In this document: in pieces, positions 23,720 to 32,188 of the stretch
Layout: each line of letters starts with the position of its first letter
Numbering within the stretch: position 1 is the first letter of the stretch
From: Candidatus Faecimonas gallistercoris
Lineage (GTDB): Bacteria; Bacillota_I; Bacilli_A; RF39; UBA660
Length of the DNA stretch: 34,148 nucleotides
Assembly: GCA_018712565.1 (NCBI GenBank)
Contig: DVGU01000015.1
Coordinates: 1 to 34,148 of the forward strand
Direction of reading: 5' to 3'
Position numbers and translations under genes: made by a program
Notes under the pieces: generated by a model
What the model saw: the letters and a program-made list of their open reading frames with translations, nothing else
Told to the model about the DNA's origin: nothing
Databases searched by the model: none

Positions 23720-24754
23720 ATGCAAAGGTATAGTCGTAGTTTAGAAGATTGGTTTTTAAAAAATAGACGAATTCTTCCGTGGAGAAGAGATAAAAATCCT
23801 TATCATGTGTGGATATCTGAAGTGATGCTTCAGCAAACCAGAATAGAAGCAGTAATTTCTTATTATGAGAGGTTTATGGAAGCGTTACCTGATGTTTTTT
23901 CATTAGCGATGGTTTCTGAAGATAAATTATTAAAATTATGGGAGGGACTTGGTTATTATAATCGAGCTAGGAATTTAAAGAAGGCAGCCATTAAGATTGT
24001 AGAAGAATATGGAGGAATATTTCCTACTACTTATTCTGAGATTATTCAATTACCAGGTATTGGAGAATATACAGCTGGTGCGATATCTTCTATTTGTTTT
24101 GGAGAAAATCAAGTTACCGTTGATGGAAATGTTATGAGAGTATTTACTAGGTTTTATAATGATTCTTCTAATATTTCTAAGGATAGTACTAAAAAAAAGA
24201 TTCATGATACTCTTTTGTCTATGATATCCGGCGATGCTGGAAATTTTAATGAAGGATTAATGGAGTTAGGAGAAGTTATTTGTATTCCTAATGGTATGCC
24301 AAAGTGTGATGTTTGTCCTTTGAAAGAAGGGTGCCTTTCTTATCAAAATAGTAATTATTATTTGTTTCCTGTGAAAGATGAAAAAAAAGTAAAAGAAGAA
24401 GTGGATATGACAGTTATTATTCCTATCTGGCAAGGTAAGACTCTTGTTAGAAAGAGAAAGAGTCCAGGGCTTTTACATAATTTATATGAGTTTCCTAATA
24501 TGGTTGGAAATAAGAGTGTTGAAGAGGTTAGAGAATGGTCTTTAGAGTTTGGTATAGTAGAAAATATTAAGAAGAGTATTTATTATACGCATGTGTTTAC
24601 CCATAAAAAGTGGAAAATGCAAGCGTATTTTGTGACTTTTGAAAGTGTAAATTGTCAGGATATGTTTTATCGTATTTCTGAGGTGGAAGAGCGCTTTGCT
24701 TTACCGACAGCATTTAGTCCATTTTTATATCAGTTGAAGGAGGAGTTAAAATGA
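23720..24754 (+). CDS. mutY: adenine DNA glycosylase MutY
   Basis: It removes adenine mispaired with 8-oxoguanine in base excision repair. The catalytic core includes RILPWRRDKNPYHVWISEVM, MLQQTRIEAVISYYERF (catalytic Glu region) and the helix-hairpin-helix LPGIGEYTAGAI with VDGNVMRV (catalytic Asp). The [4Fe-4S] site is CIPNGMPKCDVCPLKEGC. The C-terminal third (about 225-344) is the NUDIX-like 8-oxoG-recognising domain. Length 344 is normal. The track start GTG 23708 would need a ribosome-binding site upstream of the probable transcript start, so ATG 23720 (after GTGGTGAG) is preferred. The end overlaps exoA (ATGA), joining two steps of the same repair pathway. Confidence 0.94.
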   Translation: MQRYSRSLEDWFLKNRRILPWRRDKNPYHVWISEVMLQQTRIEAVISYYERFMEALPDVFSLAMVSEDKLLKLWEGLGYYNRARNLKKAAIKIVEEYGGIFPTTYSEIIQLPGIGEYTAGAISSICFGENQVTVDGNVMRVFTRFYNDSSNISKDSTKKKIHDTLLSMISGDAGNFNEGLMELGEVICIPNGMPKCDVCPLKEGCLSYQNSNYYLFPVKDEKKVKEEVDMTVIIPIWQGKTLVRKRKSPGLLHNLYEFPNMVGNKSVEEVREWSLEFGIVENIKKSIYYTHVFTHKKWKMQAYFVTFESVNCQDMFYRISEVEERFALPTAFSPFLYQLKEELK

Positions 24755-25506
24755 AAATAGTATCGTGGAATGTTGCGGGAATTCGAGCTTGCCTAAAGAA
24801 AGGGCTTCGTGATTTTTTTGATGATGTTGATGCTGATATCTTTTGTATGCAAGAAGTAAAAGCAATGGAAGATCAGTTTGATTTTAGACCCGATGGTTAT
24901 ACTATGTATTTATATCCAGCAGAGCGTAAGGGATATTCTGGTACTGTTATTTTTAGTCGAGTTGAGGCTATTTCTGTTACTTATGGAATAGGAGATTTGG
25001 AGTATGATAGTGAAGGGCGTAATATTACGTTAGAGTTTGATTCTTTTTATTTAGTGAATTGTTATGTACCAAATGTAAAACGAGATTTATCTAGAATGGA
25101 ATCTCGTATGCGGTATGAAGATTTGTTTTTAGCTTATATCAAAAAGTTAGAAGAGAATAAACCAGTTGTTTTCTGTGGTGATATGAATGTTGCTCATGAG
25201 GAAATTGATATAAAAAATGTGAAGTCTAATATAGGTAATGCTGGTTTTACTTATGAAGAACGTGGTAAGTTTAGTAAGTTATTACAAGCTGGTTTTATTG
25301 ATACGTTCCGTTATTTATATCCTGATAGAGGAGATAATTATACTTGGTGGAGTTATCGACGTGGTGTTAGAGAAAAAAATATAGGGTGGAGGATTGATTA
25401 TTTTGTAGTATCTAAATCATTTATTTCTAGAGTTAAGGATAGTCTTATTTATAAAGATATATTAGGTAGTGATCATTGTCCTATTGGACTTATTATTGAG
25501 GAGTAA
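24751..25506 (+). CDS. exoA: exodeoxyribonuclease III / AP endonuclease (XthA/ExoA family)
   Basis: It cuts DNA 5' of abasic sites, the step after MutY. Active-site motifs are in order: MKIVSWNVAGIRACLKKG, MQEVKA (metal Glu), VNCYVPN, GDMNVAHEEIDIKN, WRIDYFVVS and the C-terminal GSDHCPIGL (catalytic His). Length 251 is normal. It is translationally coupled to mutY by ATGA. Its final GAGGAG codons serve as ribosome-binding site for the ABC transporter gene that starts 3 bases after the stop. Confidence 0.95.
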   Translation: MKIVSWNVAGIRACLKKGLRDFFDDVDADIFCMQEVKAMEDQFDFRPDGYTMYLYPAERKGYSGTVIFSRVEAISVTYGIGDLEYDSEGRNITLEFDSFYLVNCYVPNVKRDLSRMESRMRYEDLFLAYIKKLEENKPVVFCGDMNVAHEEIDIKNVKSNIGNAGFTYEERGKFSKLLQAGFIDTFRYLYPDRGDNYTWWSYRRGVREKNIGWRIDYFVVSKSFISRVKDSLIYKDILGSDHCPIGLIIEE

Positions 25507-25508
25507 CT

Positions 25509-27243
25509 ATGAAAGAGTTTTTTTCTAATTTAAAATTTGTTTGGCAGTATGCTAAAGATCAAAAAGCAAAATTAATTAAATATTTTATGTAATTTTGTTG
25601 TAGTTATGATTAGTGTTGTTGTGCCAATTATTAGTGCTAATATAATTATCTATTTAACAGATAGTATGTTTTATCAGTTGTTGATGATGGCCTCAGTGTT
25701 ATGTTTGCTTGAAATGTTACGTAGTATGTTAAATTATTTTTCTAGATATTATTCTATGGTTATTTTTCGAGAATCATTTATAAAAATACAGACTGCATTA
25801 GGAAAAAACATATTAAGATTAGAAAATAAGGTTATTGATTCTAATAGTTCAGGAGTATTTATTCAAAGACTTACTAGTGATACTAGTAGATTGGCGGATA
25901 TTTTTAATGTTTTGAATTTGTATCTTAGTAGAATATTAATTAATTTTGGTATTTTTATTGCGGTATTTATTATTAATTTCTGGGCTTTTATTTATTTAAT
26001 TGTTATGGTTCTTGTACTTTATCTGATTGAGAGAAGAAGAGTTAGAATCTATAATAGTAAGGATAAGGAATTTCGTAAGCAGAATGAGAAAGTTACTGGT
26101 TTTGTTTCCGAAATTGTCAGAGGACTTCGCAATATTAAGATGTTACATTCGGAAGATAGTTTTTCTTCTGAACTTCATGGTCAAGTAGAGGAATTAAATC
26201 AGAGTAGATATTTGATGATGCAAGTTAATAATAGATATAATTGTCTTCGCTTTTGTTTACAAGATATTTTTCATTTAGGATTAATCTTTTTATTGGTATA
26301 TTTAATTACGATGGGAAATTTAGCTGTTGCGAATGGTTTAGTTATTCATAATTATCAGGGAAGAGTTACTTCTATTATTGATATTTTAGGAATGTTATTA
26401 CAAAGTATTAAAGATTTTAATTTATCTTGTAGTAGGGTTTTTGCTATTATGTATAGTGATCAATTTTCTAAAGAGAAATTTGGTTCTCGTCATTTAGATA
26501 AAGTAAATGGTGATTTTTGTTTTTCTCATGTTAATTTTCATTATGATTCCAATAATAGAAAAGTACTTGATGATTTAAGTTTTGAAGTTCATGCTAATGA
26601 GACGGTTGCGTTTGTTGGAAAGAGTGGGGCAGGTAAGAGTACTATTTTTAATTTGTTATGTAAGATGTATGATGTTGATAGTGGTAGTATTACTATTGAT
26701 GGTGTTGATATTTCTCTTTTAGATAAAGAAAGCATTCGTGGTAATATTACTATTATTAGTCAGAGTCCCTATATTTTTCATCTTAGTATTCGAGAGAATT
26801 TGAGACTGGTGCAGCCTGATATGACGGAAGATGAAATGATAAATGCGTGTAAGCTTGCGTGTATTCATGAGTTTATTATGAGTTTACCTGATGGATATGA
26901 TACTGTTGTTGGAGAAGGTGGAGTTAATCTTTCGGGAGGTCAGAGACAGAGACTAGCGATTGCTAGAGCATTTTTACAAAAGACAGAGATTATTTTATTT
27001 GATGAGGCAACGAGTGCACTCGATAATGAGACACAAAGAGAAATACAAAAAGCTATTAGTAATTTGCAGAAAGATTATACTATTTTAATTATTGCTCACA
27101 GATTAAGTACAATTATTAATAGTGATAGAATATTATTTATTGAAGACGGAAAAATTGTTGGAGAAGGGAGACATAAAGAACTTCTTAAAAAGTGTCCTAG
27201 TTATCGTGAATTATATGAGGCAGAATTAAAAAATAATGAATAG
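25509..27243 (+). pseudogene. ABC exporter (fused membrane and ATPase domains) with a frameshift near codon 25
   Basis: ATG 25509 behind GAGGAG opens with MKEFFSNLKFVWQYAKDQKA and stops at a TAA after KYFM. One base fewer in the TTTT run near 25585 would read through KYLCNFVVVMISVVVP into the long frame. The total length (1735 bases) is exactly one base over a multiple of three (577 residues if repaired, normal for the family). The rest is intact: six membrane segments (to about 300 of the repaired protein), Walker A GKSGAGKST, signature LSGGQRQRLAIARA, Walker B IILFDEATSALD, and H-loop IIAHRLSTI. The ATG at 25606 used by the track lacks a ribosome-binding site. The substrate is unknown. Either a recent mutation or a homopolymer read error. 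Confidence 0.8.
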
Positions 27244-27252
27244 GGGGTAGTT

Positions 27253-28191
27253 ATGGAAACGTTTGATGTTAGATTACAAAAAGCTATTTCTAAGTGTTCG
27301 GGAATAGGAAATTCTGATGATTATCATAATTTTTATCATATATATCCTTTTTCTACTGAAAATATTCAAGGTTATTTATCTTATTTTGATGTAAAAGACA
27401 AAAAAGCACTTACTGTTGGTTCTTCCTTAGATCAGGTTATTGAACTTGGTATGCGTGGTTGCTATGACCAAAGTGTTATCGATGCTTGTCCTAATACAAA
27501 AGAATATTTTTATTTAAAAGTAGCAGGATTACTTCAGTTTGATCGTAGGCAATTTTTAAACTTTTTTAGATATATGGATTATCCAGATACTTTTTTATAT
27601 AATTCCCAGGTATTTTCTAAGGAAGGATATTATGCTTTAAGGGATACTTTGCGTCTTTTAGATTATGAGTCTTTCTTATTTTGGGATGAGTTATTTCATA
27701 TGTTTCCTGGCAAAAAGGTAAGACTTTCTTTGTTTACTACAGATGAGTATTCTGATACTTTGTTGCAACAACAGATGAGTTATTTACATGATGATGAGAG
27801 TTTTAATCAGGTAAAAGATATTATTACTAAAATTCATTTTCAGTTTATTCAAGGAGATTTAATTTATAGAGATTTTGATACTAATTTATTAGATAGTTAT
27901 GACTTTATTCATCTTTCTAATATTGGTAAGTGGAATACAGTAGAAGACGTTAAAGCCATGGGTGATTTATTAAATCCTCATTTAAATACTTCTGGAAATA
28001 TGGTTCTTTGTTATTTATATAATACACAAGATCCTTACGAAACATCTTTTCATCCTATTTATGACTTAGAATGGGATAAAGAAATATTAGGTGAATATTT
28101 TAATTCTTTCTATAGTTTTTTGGGAATTGATGGAATTAAGTTTAAGGATCATAAGACAAAAGATTCGGTTATGGTGTATAGCAAAAAGTAA
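27253..28191 (+). CDS. DUF3419-like protein with SAM-methyltransferase-type fold signature
   Basis: Near residue 20-80 it has YPFSTENIQGYLSYFD, then ALTVGSSLDQVIELGMRG and SVIDACPNTKEYFYLK. These fit a Rossmann-type motif I with an acidic residue binding the SAM ribose, as in DUF3419 proteins, some of which are aminocarboxypropyl transferases for betaine lipids. The middle is rich in Phe/Tyr; a later HLSNIGKWNTVEDVKAM fits the end of the fold. Length 312, no membrane segment. ATG 27253 follows AGGGGG, 9 bases after the ABC exporter, so they are probably cotranscribed. The family assignment is from memory of the pattern; the substrate is unknown. Confidence 0.5.
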   Translation: METFDVRLQKAISKCSGIGNSDDYHNFYHIYPFSTENIQGYLSYFDVKDKKALTVGSSLDQVIELGMRGCYDQSVIDACPNTKEYFYLKVAGLLQFDRRQFLNFFRYMDYPDTFLYNSQVFSKEGYYALRDTLRLLDYESFLFWDELFHMFPGKKVRLSLFTTDEYSDTLLQQQMSYLHDDESFNQVKDIITKIHFQFIQGDLIYRDFDTNLLDSYDFIHLSNIGKWNTVEDVKAMGDLLNPHLNTSGNMVLCYLYNTQDPYETSFHPIYDLEWDKEILGEYFNSFYSFLGIDGIKFKDHKTKDSVMVYSKK

Positions 28192-28215
28192 TGTTAAGGG
28201 AAGATTTTGAAGATG

Positions 28216-28241
28216 TTTACTCTATGTATCATTAGAGTAAA
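28216..28241. repeat. inverted repeat TTTACTCTA-N8-TAGAGTAAA
   Basis: Perfect nine-base arms in the spacer after the DUF3419-like gene. No T-run follows, so it is a poor terminator. It lies about 50 bases upstream of the dCMP deaminase -10 and could be an operator or a weak 3' hairpin. Confidence 0.45.
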
Positions 28242-28292
28242 TAAGATAATTTAGTAAAATGATGAAAAAAATATAAATAAATGTTTATTATA

Positions 28293-28301
28293 TGATATAG
28301 T
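28293..28301 (+). promoter_or_regulatory. extended -10 promoter TGaTATAGT
   Basis: TG, one base, TATAGT, no -35. The predicted start near 28308 would leave a leader of about ten bases that contains the AGGTGAT ribosome-binding site. Confidence 0.5.
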
Positions 28302-28317
28302 TATTTTAGGTGATGTT

Positions 28318-28803
28318 ATGAGAAGAGATAAAAATAATTATTATTTGGATATTGCAGAAAGTGTTTCGGAACGTGGTACCTGTTTGAGACGTAACTTTGG
28401 TGCTATTATCGTTAATCATGATGAAATCGTTTCTACTGGTTATGTAGGTGCTCCTCGTGGTAGAAAGAATTGTTGTGATTTAAAGTATTGTACTCGTGAA
28501 AAATTGAACATTCCTAGAGGAGAGCGATATGAATTATGTCGTAGTGTTCATGCTGAACAGAATGCTATTATTAGTGCTAAAAGATGTGATATGCTGGGCT
28601 CTACTTTGTATTTAGTGGGAATTAATTATGATGATGGTAGTTATGTTGAGAATGCTAGACCATGTGCTTTATGTAAAAGAATGATTATTAATGCAGGTAT
28701 TAAGCAAGTGGTTGTTCGCGATACTAAGGATAAGTATACTATTATTGATGTATCTGAATTTATTGAAAATGATGAAACATTAGAGGGAGTATTAGGTTAT
28801 TAG
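28318..28803 (+). CDS. dCMP deaminase
   Basis: It deaminates dCMP to dUMP, the precursor of dTMP. The zinc-dependent cytidine/deoxycytidylate deaminase signature is present: SVHAEQNAI (zinc His and catalytic Glu) and ARPCALCKRMI (two zinc cysteines). The upstream insertion with paired cysteines (RKNCCDLKYC) and ELCRSVHAE are typical of the dCMP (ComEB-type) branch. Length is 161. ATG 28318 follows AGGTGAT. It is a single-gene unit with its own promoter and terminator, and supplies dUMP together with the Dut encoded 12 kb upstream. Confidence 0.9.
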   Translation: MRRDKNNYYLDIAESVSERGTCLRRNFGAIIVNHDEIVSTGYVGAPRGRKNCCDLKYCTREKLNIPRGERYELCRSVHAEQNAIISAKRCDMLGSTLYLVGINYDDGSYVENARPCALCKRMIINAGIKQVVVRDTKDKYTIIDVSEFIENDETLEGVLGY

Positions 28804-28820
28804 ACTTCCTTTCTTTTTTT
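28785..28820 (+). terminator. probable terminator after the dCMP deaminase gene
   Basis: GGGAGT pairs with ACTTCC (one G-T) across a 13-base loop and a T-rich run with two C follows. The 5' arm lies in the last codons of the gene. Confidence 0.5.
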
Positions 28821-28821
28821 C

Positions 28822-28850
28822 TTTACATATACCTTGGTAGGGTATATAAT
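28822..28850 (+). promoter_or_regulatory. csoR promoter with overlapping CsoR-type operator
   Basis: TTTACA (28822-28827), 17 bases, TATAAT (28845-28850). The spacer is filled by the inverted repeat ATATACC-TTGGTAG-GGTATAT (28827-28847), which matches CsoR-type copper operators (AT-rich flank, TACC...GGTA core). Bound CsoR would cover both hexamers, and copper would release it. The start near 28857 leaves a leader of about 9 bases. Confidence 0.8.
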
Positions 28851-28865
28851 TAAATTGGTGGTATT

Positions 28866-29144
28866 ATGAAAAAGACGTATCGAACAGAAGAAGAAAAAAA
28901 ACAATTTATTCATAGATTGAATCGTATTTCTGGTCAGGTAGCAGGTATTAAAAAAATGATAGAGGAAGACCGGTACTGTGATGATTTATTAACACAACTT
29001 TTGGCAGTAGATAAAGCAGTCAAAAGTTTATCTTCTGTTATCTTAGAAAAACATATGTATTCTTGTATAAAAAAAGAAGTGGCAGAGGGAAATTTAGAGG
29101 TTGTTGATGAGGTAATGCAATTATTTAGGAGGTATTCTTCATGA
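28866..29144 (+). CDS. csoR: CsoR copper-sensing repressor
   Basis: A small all-helical repressor of the CsoR/RcnR family. N-terminal RLNRISGQVAGIKKMIEEDRYC contains the first Cu(I) ligand Cys; the second and third are His and Cys in LEKHMYSC, the C-H-C set of true copper sensors. Length 92 is normal. It is the first gene of the cassette and overlaps copA by ATGA. It should repress csoR-copA-(VOC)-copZ from the operator in its promoter until Cu(I) binds. Confidence 0.93.
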   Translation: MKKTYRTEEEKKQFIHRLNRISGQVAGIKKMIEEDRYCDDLLTQLLAVDKAVKSLSSVILEKHMYSCIKKEVAEGNLEVVDEVMQLFRRYSS

Positions 29145-31315
29145 AAAAAATACAATTAAAGGTAGATGGTATGACTTGTAGTGCTTGCTCTAGCGGACTT
29201 GAGAAGTATTTATTAAAGCAGACAGGAATCTTTTCTGCCTCTGTTAATTTGATTTTAGGAATGGTTACAATTGAATGTGATGATTTATCTATTGCTCAAT
29301 TGCAGAAGTATATTTCGCAAGCAGGCTTTTCTAGTCCGGGTGAGTATTCTTATACGGATGATAGTAAAGTATATAAAGTAGAAAAACGTAATTTATTTAT
29401 TTTTGGTATTTTACTAATTTTATTGATGTATGTTTCTATGGGGCATATGTTATCATTACCTGAGGTATTTTCTTATACGGAATATCCTGTTTTTTATGGT
29501 TTGATATTATTAGTTATTTCTTTTCTTTTTTTAATTTACGGATTGGATATTTTAAAAAGTGGTTTTTTGAATTTAATACATCGTATGCCTAATATGGATA
29601 CTCTGGTACTTTTTAGTGTTTTCTTTAGTTTTTCTTATAGTATTTATGGCTTTATACAGATTTGTTTCGGTAATACTTTGTTTTTGCATGAGTTGTATTT
29701 TGAGTCTGTTACTATGGTGATTTATTTTGTAAAACTTGGTAGATTTATAGAGAATATTAGTAAGAATAAGTCTACTAGTGCGATTTGTAATTTAGTGACG
29801 ATTACTCCTAAGAAAGCAGTTATGAAAAAGGGAGATGACTTGGTTTCTGTGACCTTGGATGAAATTAGAGAAGATGATGTTTTAGTTTGTCGTCCTCAAG
29901 AGAAGTTTGCTGTTGATGGTGAGGTTGTTCAAGGGGAGTCTTATGCAGATGAGGCGTTTATTACAGGAGAAAGTGTACCGGTATTAAAGAAGAAAGGTAG
30001 TACGGTTCTTGCTGGTTCTATGAATTATGATGGTGTAGTTGAATATAAAGCAAAAAGAATTGGTAAGGAATCTATGGTTTCTAGTATTGTTAGTATGGTT
30101 GTTGAATCTTTAGGAAAGAAAAATAAAATAGAAAAAGTTGCAGATAAGATTAGTAGTTATTTTGTACCATTTATTTTTATTGTTGCGGTTGTTGCTTTTG
30201 TTATTAAATTATTGTTGGGATTTGGTTTTGCTTTTAGTTTTCATACTTTTGTTACTGTGTTAGTTATTGCATGTCCTTGTGCACTGGGGCTTGCTGTTCC
30301 GTTAGTTATTAGTGTCAGTTATGGCCTTTGTGCTAAGAAGGGAATTGTTGTAAAATCGGGGGATGTGTTAGAAGAGATGAGAAGGGTAGATAGAGTGGTA
30401 TTTGATAAGACCGGAACTCTTACTTATGGAAAGTTACAGGTATATCAAGTATTTTCTTATCATGATAGTTCTTATTCTATTTTAAGAGTGGTAGGAAGTT
30501 TGGAGAGCTTTTCTACTCATCCTATTGCTTCTGCTTTTTCTAAGGAGAACTTACTTTCCGTTTCGGATTTTTCTGATGTTCCTGGTATGGGAATTAAAGG
30601 TGTTATTGATTCAGAACATTATTATGTTGGAAATAAAAAATTGCTTAAGGAGTTAGGAATTAGTGATTTTCATGAGAAGGATTATAAGAAATTAGTAAGT
30701 GCAGGTTGTAGTATTTTATATTTAGTAAAAGAGAAGGAAGTTGTTGGATTACTTGGTGTTCGTGATACTGTTCGTCCTGATATGAAGAATATTATTTCTC
30801 ATTTAGAGAAGTTAGGTATTACTACAGTTATGCTTACTGGAGATAATTTAGATACTGCTAGAATTATTGCAAAAGAATTAGGAATTAGTGAGATTCATGC
30901 TGATGTCTTACCAAAAGATAAAGCATCTATTATTCAGGGCTTTGTTGCTGCTGGTAATAAAGTTGTCATGGTTGGAGACGGTGTGAATGATGCAGTTGCT
31001 TTAGTTGGGGCAGATGTTGGTATTAGTATTAGTGATGGTACTGATGTTGCGAGTGATGCCAGTGATGTTATTTTGATGAATCATAATTTATCTAATTTAT
31101 TAGATTTTATTGATATTAGTCGTAAGTCTAATCATATTATTAAAGAAAATTTATTTTGGGCATTTTTCTATAATGTATGTATGATACCAGTTGCGGCAGG
31201 GTTATTAGAACCTTTTGGTATTGTTTTAAATCCTATGCTTGCTAGTATTTTTATGACTATTAGTAGTTTAACTGTTGTTTTTAATTCATTAAGACTTAGA
31301 TGGATGGTGAAGTAA
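29141..31315 (+). CDS. copA: Cu(I)-exporting P1B-type ATPase
   Basis: It exports Cu(I) from the cytosol. One N-terminal heavy-metal-binding domain (1-66) carries GMTCSAC (Cys13, Cys16). Eight membrane segments are expected; the metal-path CPC is at 378-380 (VIACPCALGLAVP). The actuator has TGES at 275-278, the phosphorylated Asp422 is in DKTGTLTYG, the HP motif is in STHPIASAF, and the hinge is GDGVNDAVAL. Length 724 with a single binding domain is normal. The start overlaps csoR (ATGA) and the stop overlaps the next gene (TAATG). Confidence 0.96.
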   Translation: MKKIQLKVDGMTCSACSSGLEKYLLKQTGIFSASVNLILGMVTIECDDLSIAQLQKYISQAGFSSPGEYSYTDDSKVYKVEKRNLFIFGILLILLMYVSMGHMLSLPEVFSYTEYPVFYGLILLVISFLFLIYGLDILKSGFLNLIHRMPNMDTLVLFSVFFSFSYSIYGFIQICFGNTLFLHELYFESVTMVIYFVKLGRFIENISKNKSTSAICNLVTITPKKAVMKKGDDLVSVTLDEIREDDVLVCRPQEKFAVDGEVVQGESYADEAFITGESVPVLKKKGSTVLAGSMNYDGVVEYKAKRIGKESMVSSIVSMVVESLGKKNKIEKVADKISSYFVPFIFIVAVVAFVIKLLLGFGFAFSFHTFVTVLVIACPCALGLAVPLVISVSYGLCAKKGIVVKSGDVLEEMRRVDRVVFDKTGTLTYGKLQVYQVFSYHDSSYSILRVVGSLESFSTHPIASAFSKENLLSVSDFSDVPGMGIKGVIDSEHYYVGNKKLLKELGISDFHEKDYKKLVSAGCSILYLVKEKEVVGLLGVRDTVRPDMKNIISHLEKLGITTVMLTGDNLDTARIIAKELGISEIHADVLPKDKASIIQGFVAAGNKVVMVGDGVNDAVALVGADVGISISDGTDVASDASDVILMNHNLSNLLDFIDISRKSNHIIKENLFWAFFYNVCMIPVAAGLLEPFGIVLNPMLASIFMTISSLTVVFNSLRLRWMVK

Positions 31316-31707
31316 TGGAAGTGAAGTTTAATAAATTAATACCAGAACTTAGTGTTTCTGATATTCATAAAAGTAAAGAGTTTTACTTATCTATAGGATT
31401 TTCGATTGTTTATGAGAGAGTTGAAGATAAATTTTGTTTTTTAGAATTAGATGGTAATCAACTTATGATTGAAGAAGTAAATGATCATTGGAATACGGGA
31501 GAGTTAGAATATCCTTATGGAAGAGGAATTAATATTAGTATGGAAGTTAGTGATATTGATAAAATGTATAAATTAGTTCAGGAAAATCACTATCCTATAT
31601 TTCGTGATATGCAAATAGATGAGTACAGGGTAGATGATAAGGTTTATTCTGATAAACAGTTTCTAATTCAAGATTTGGATGGTTATTTATTAAGATTTAC
31701 AAATTAG
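31315..31707 (+). CDS. VOC-superfamily (glyoxalase/bleomycin-resistance-like) protein
   Basis: The track start 31300 lies in copA. ATG 31315, overlapping the copA stop as TAATG and 5 bases after GGTGA, is preferred (130 residues). The beta-alpha-beta-beta-beta pattern is visible: LIPELSVSDIHKSKEFYLSIGF, FCFLELDGNQLMI and the second half NISMEVSDIDKMYKLVQENHYPIF, ending FLIQDLDGYLLRF. That fits small bleomycin-binding/VOC proteins. Its place between copA and copZ suggests it is cotranscribed under CsoR, but a copper role is not known for the family. It may be a passenger. Confidence 0.8.
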   Translation: MEVKFNKLIPELSVSDIHKSKEFYLSIGFSIVYERVEDKFCFLELDGNQLMIEEVNDHWNTGELEYPYGRGINISMEVSDIDKMYKLVQENHYPIFRDMQIDEYRVDDKVYSDKQFLIQDLDGYLLRFTN

Positions 31708-31717
31708 GAGGATTTTT

Positions 31718-31933
31718 ATGTTTAAAAAAATAAATAAAACTATTTATATAGAAGGAATGAAATGTGATGGTTGTGTTAAGCGTGTTAAAAATGTTTTATC
31801 TGCTATTCCTGGAGTAAAATCTTGTACTGTTAGTTTAGAAGATAAGAAAGCAGATTTAGTGTTAACTAAAAATATTGATAATTCTATATTGCAAGAAAAA
31901 ATTAGTGCCTTAGGATTTTCTATTATATCTTAG
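31718..31933 (+). CDS. copZ: CopZ-type copper chaperone
   Basis: A 71-residue heavy-metal-associated domain with the Cu(I)-binding GMKCDGC and the ferredoxin-like pattern GVKSCTVSLEDKKADL. It carries Cu(I) to CopA in the cytosol. ATG 31718 follows TTAGGAGG with ideal spacing. It is the last gene of the csoR-copA cassette. Confidence 0.93.
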   Translation: MFKKINKTIYIEGMKCDGCVKRVKNVLSAIPGVKSCTVSLEDKKADLVLTKNIDNSILQEKISALGFSIIS

Positions 31934-32000
31934 AATAAGTTAGAAATACATTTTAGTAATAAGCAAAAACCTAAGGTATTGAGAAATTATTATGAATTGT

Positions 32001-32072
32001 GGTACAATAAGTATGAATAAAGAGGGAATATTATTGTTTAAGTATTTGGTATAAAAACATTATCCCTTTTTT
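32001..32072 (+). other. possible short transcript: extended -10 and imperfect terminator hairpin
   Basis: TGgTACAAT (32000-32008) is a good extended -10. About 50 bases later a bulged hairpin based on GGGA...TCCC is followed by TTTTTT (32067-32072). A start near 32015 would give an RNA of about 58 bases. The only reading frame in it is 13 codons. It could instead be the copZ terminator with a chance -10. Confidence 0.3.
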
Positions 32073-32084
32073 CGTAGTTAGTAA

Positions 32085-32156
32085 ATGAAGAAAATTAGTT
32101 TAGTGTGTTTTGTACTTGCAATATTTATTACAAGTTTTTTGTTATTTATGAACTAG
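32085..32156 (+). CDS. possible 23-residue hydrophobic peptide
   Basis: ATG 32085 to TAG 32156 reads MKKISLVCFVLAIFITSFLL and three more residues: a basic start and one membrane segment, like a signal peptide or small membrane peptide. No ribosome-binding site is seen, and the same bases contain a hairpin (ACTTGCAATA / TATTACAAGT) followed by T6. It may be a decayed signal peptide or simply a terminator. Confidence 0.2.
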   Translation: MKKISLVCFVLAIFITSFLLFMN

Positions 32157-32188
32157 TTTTATAAAAATATTTATAAGGAGTTAGTAAT

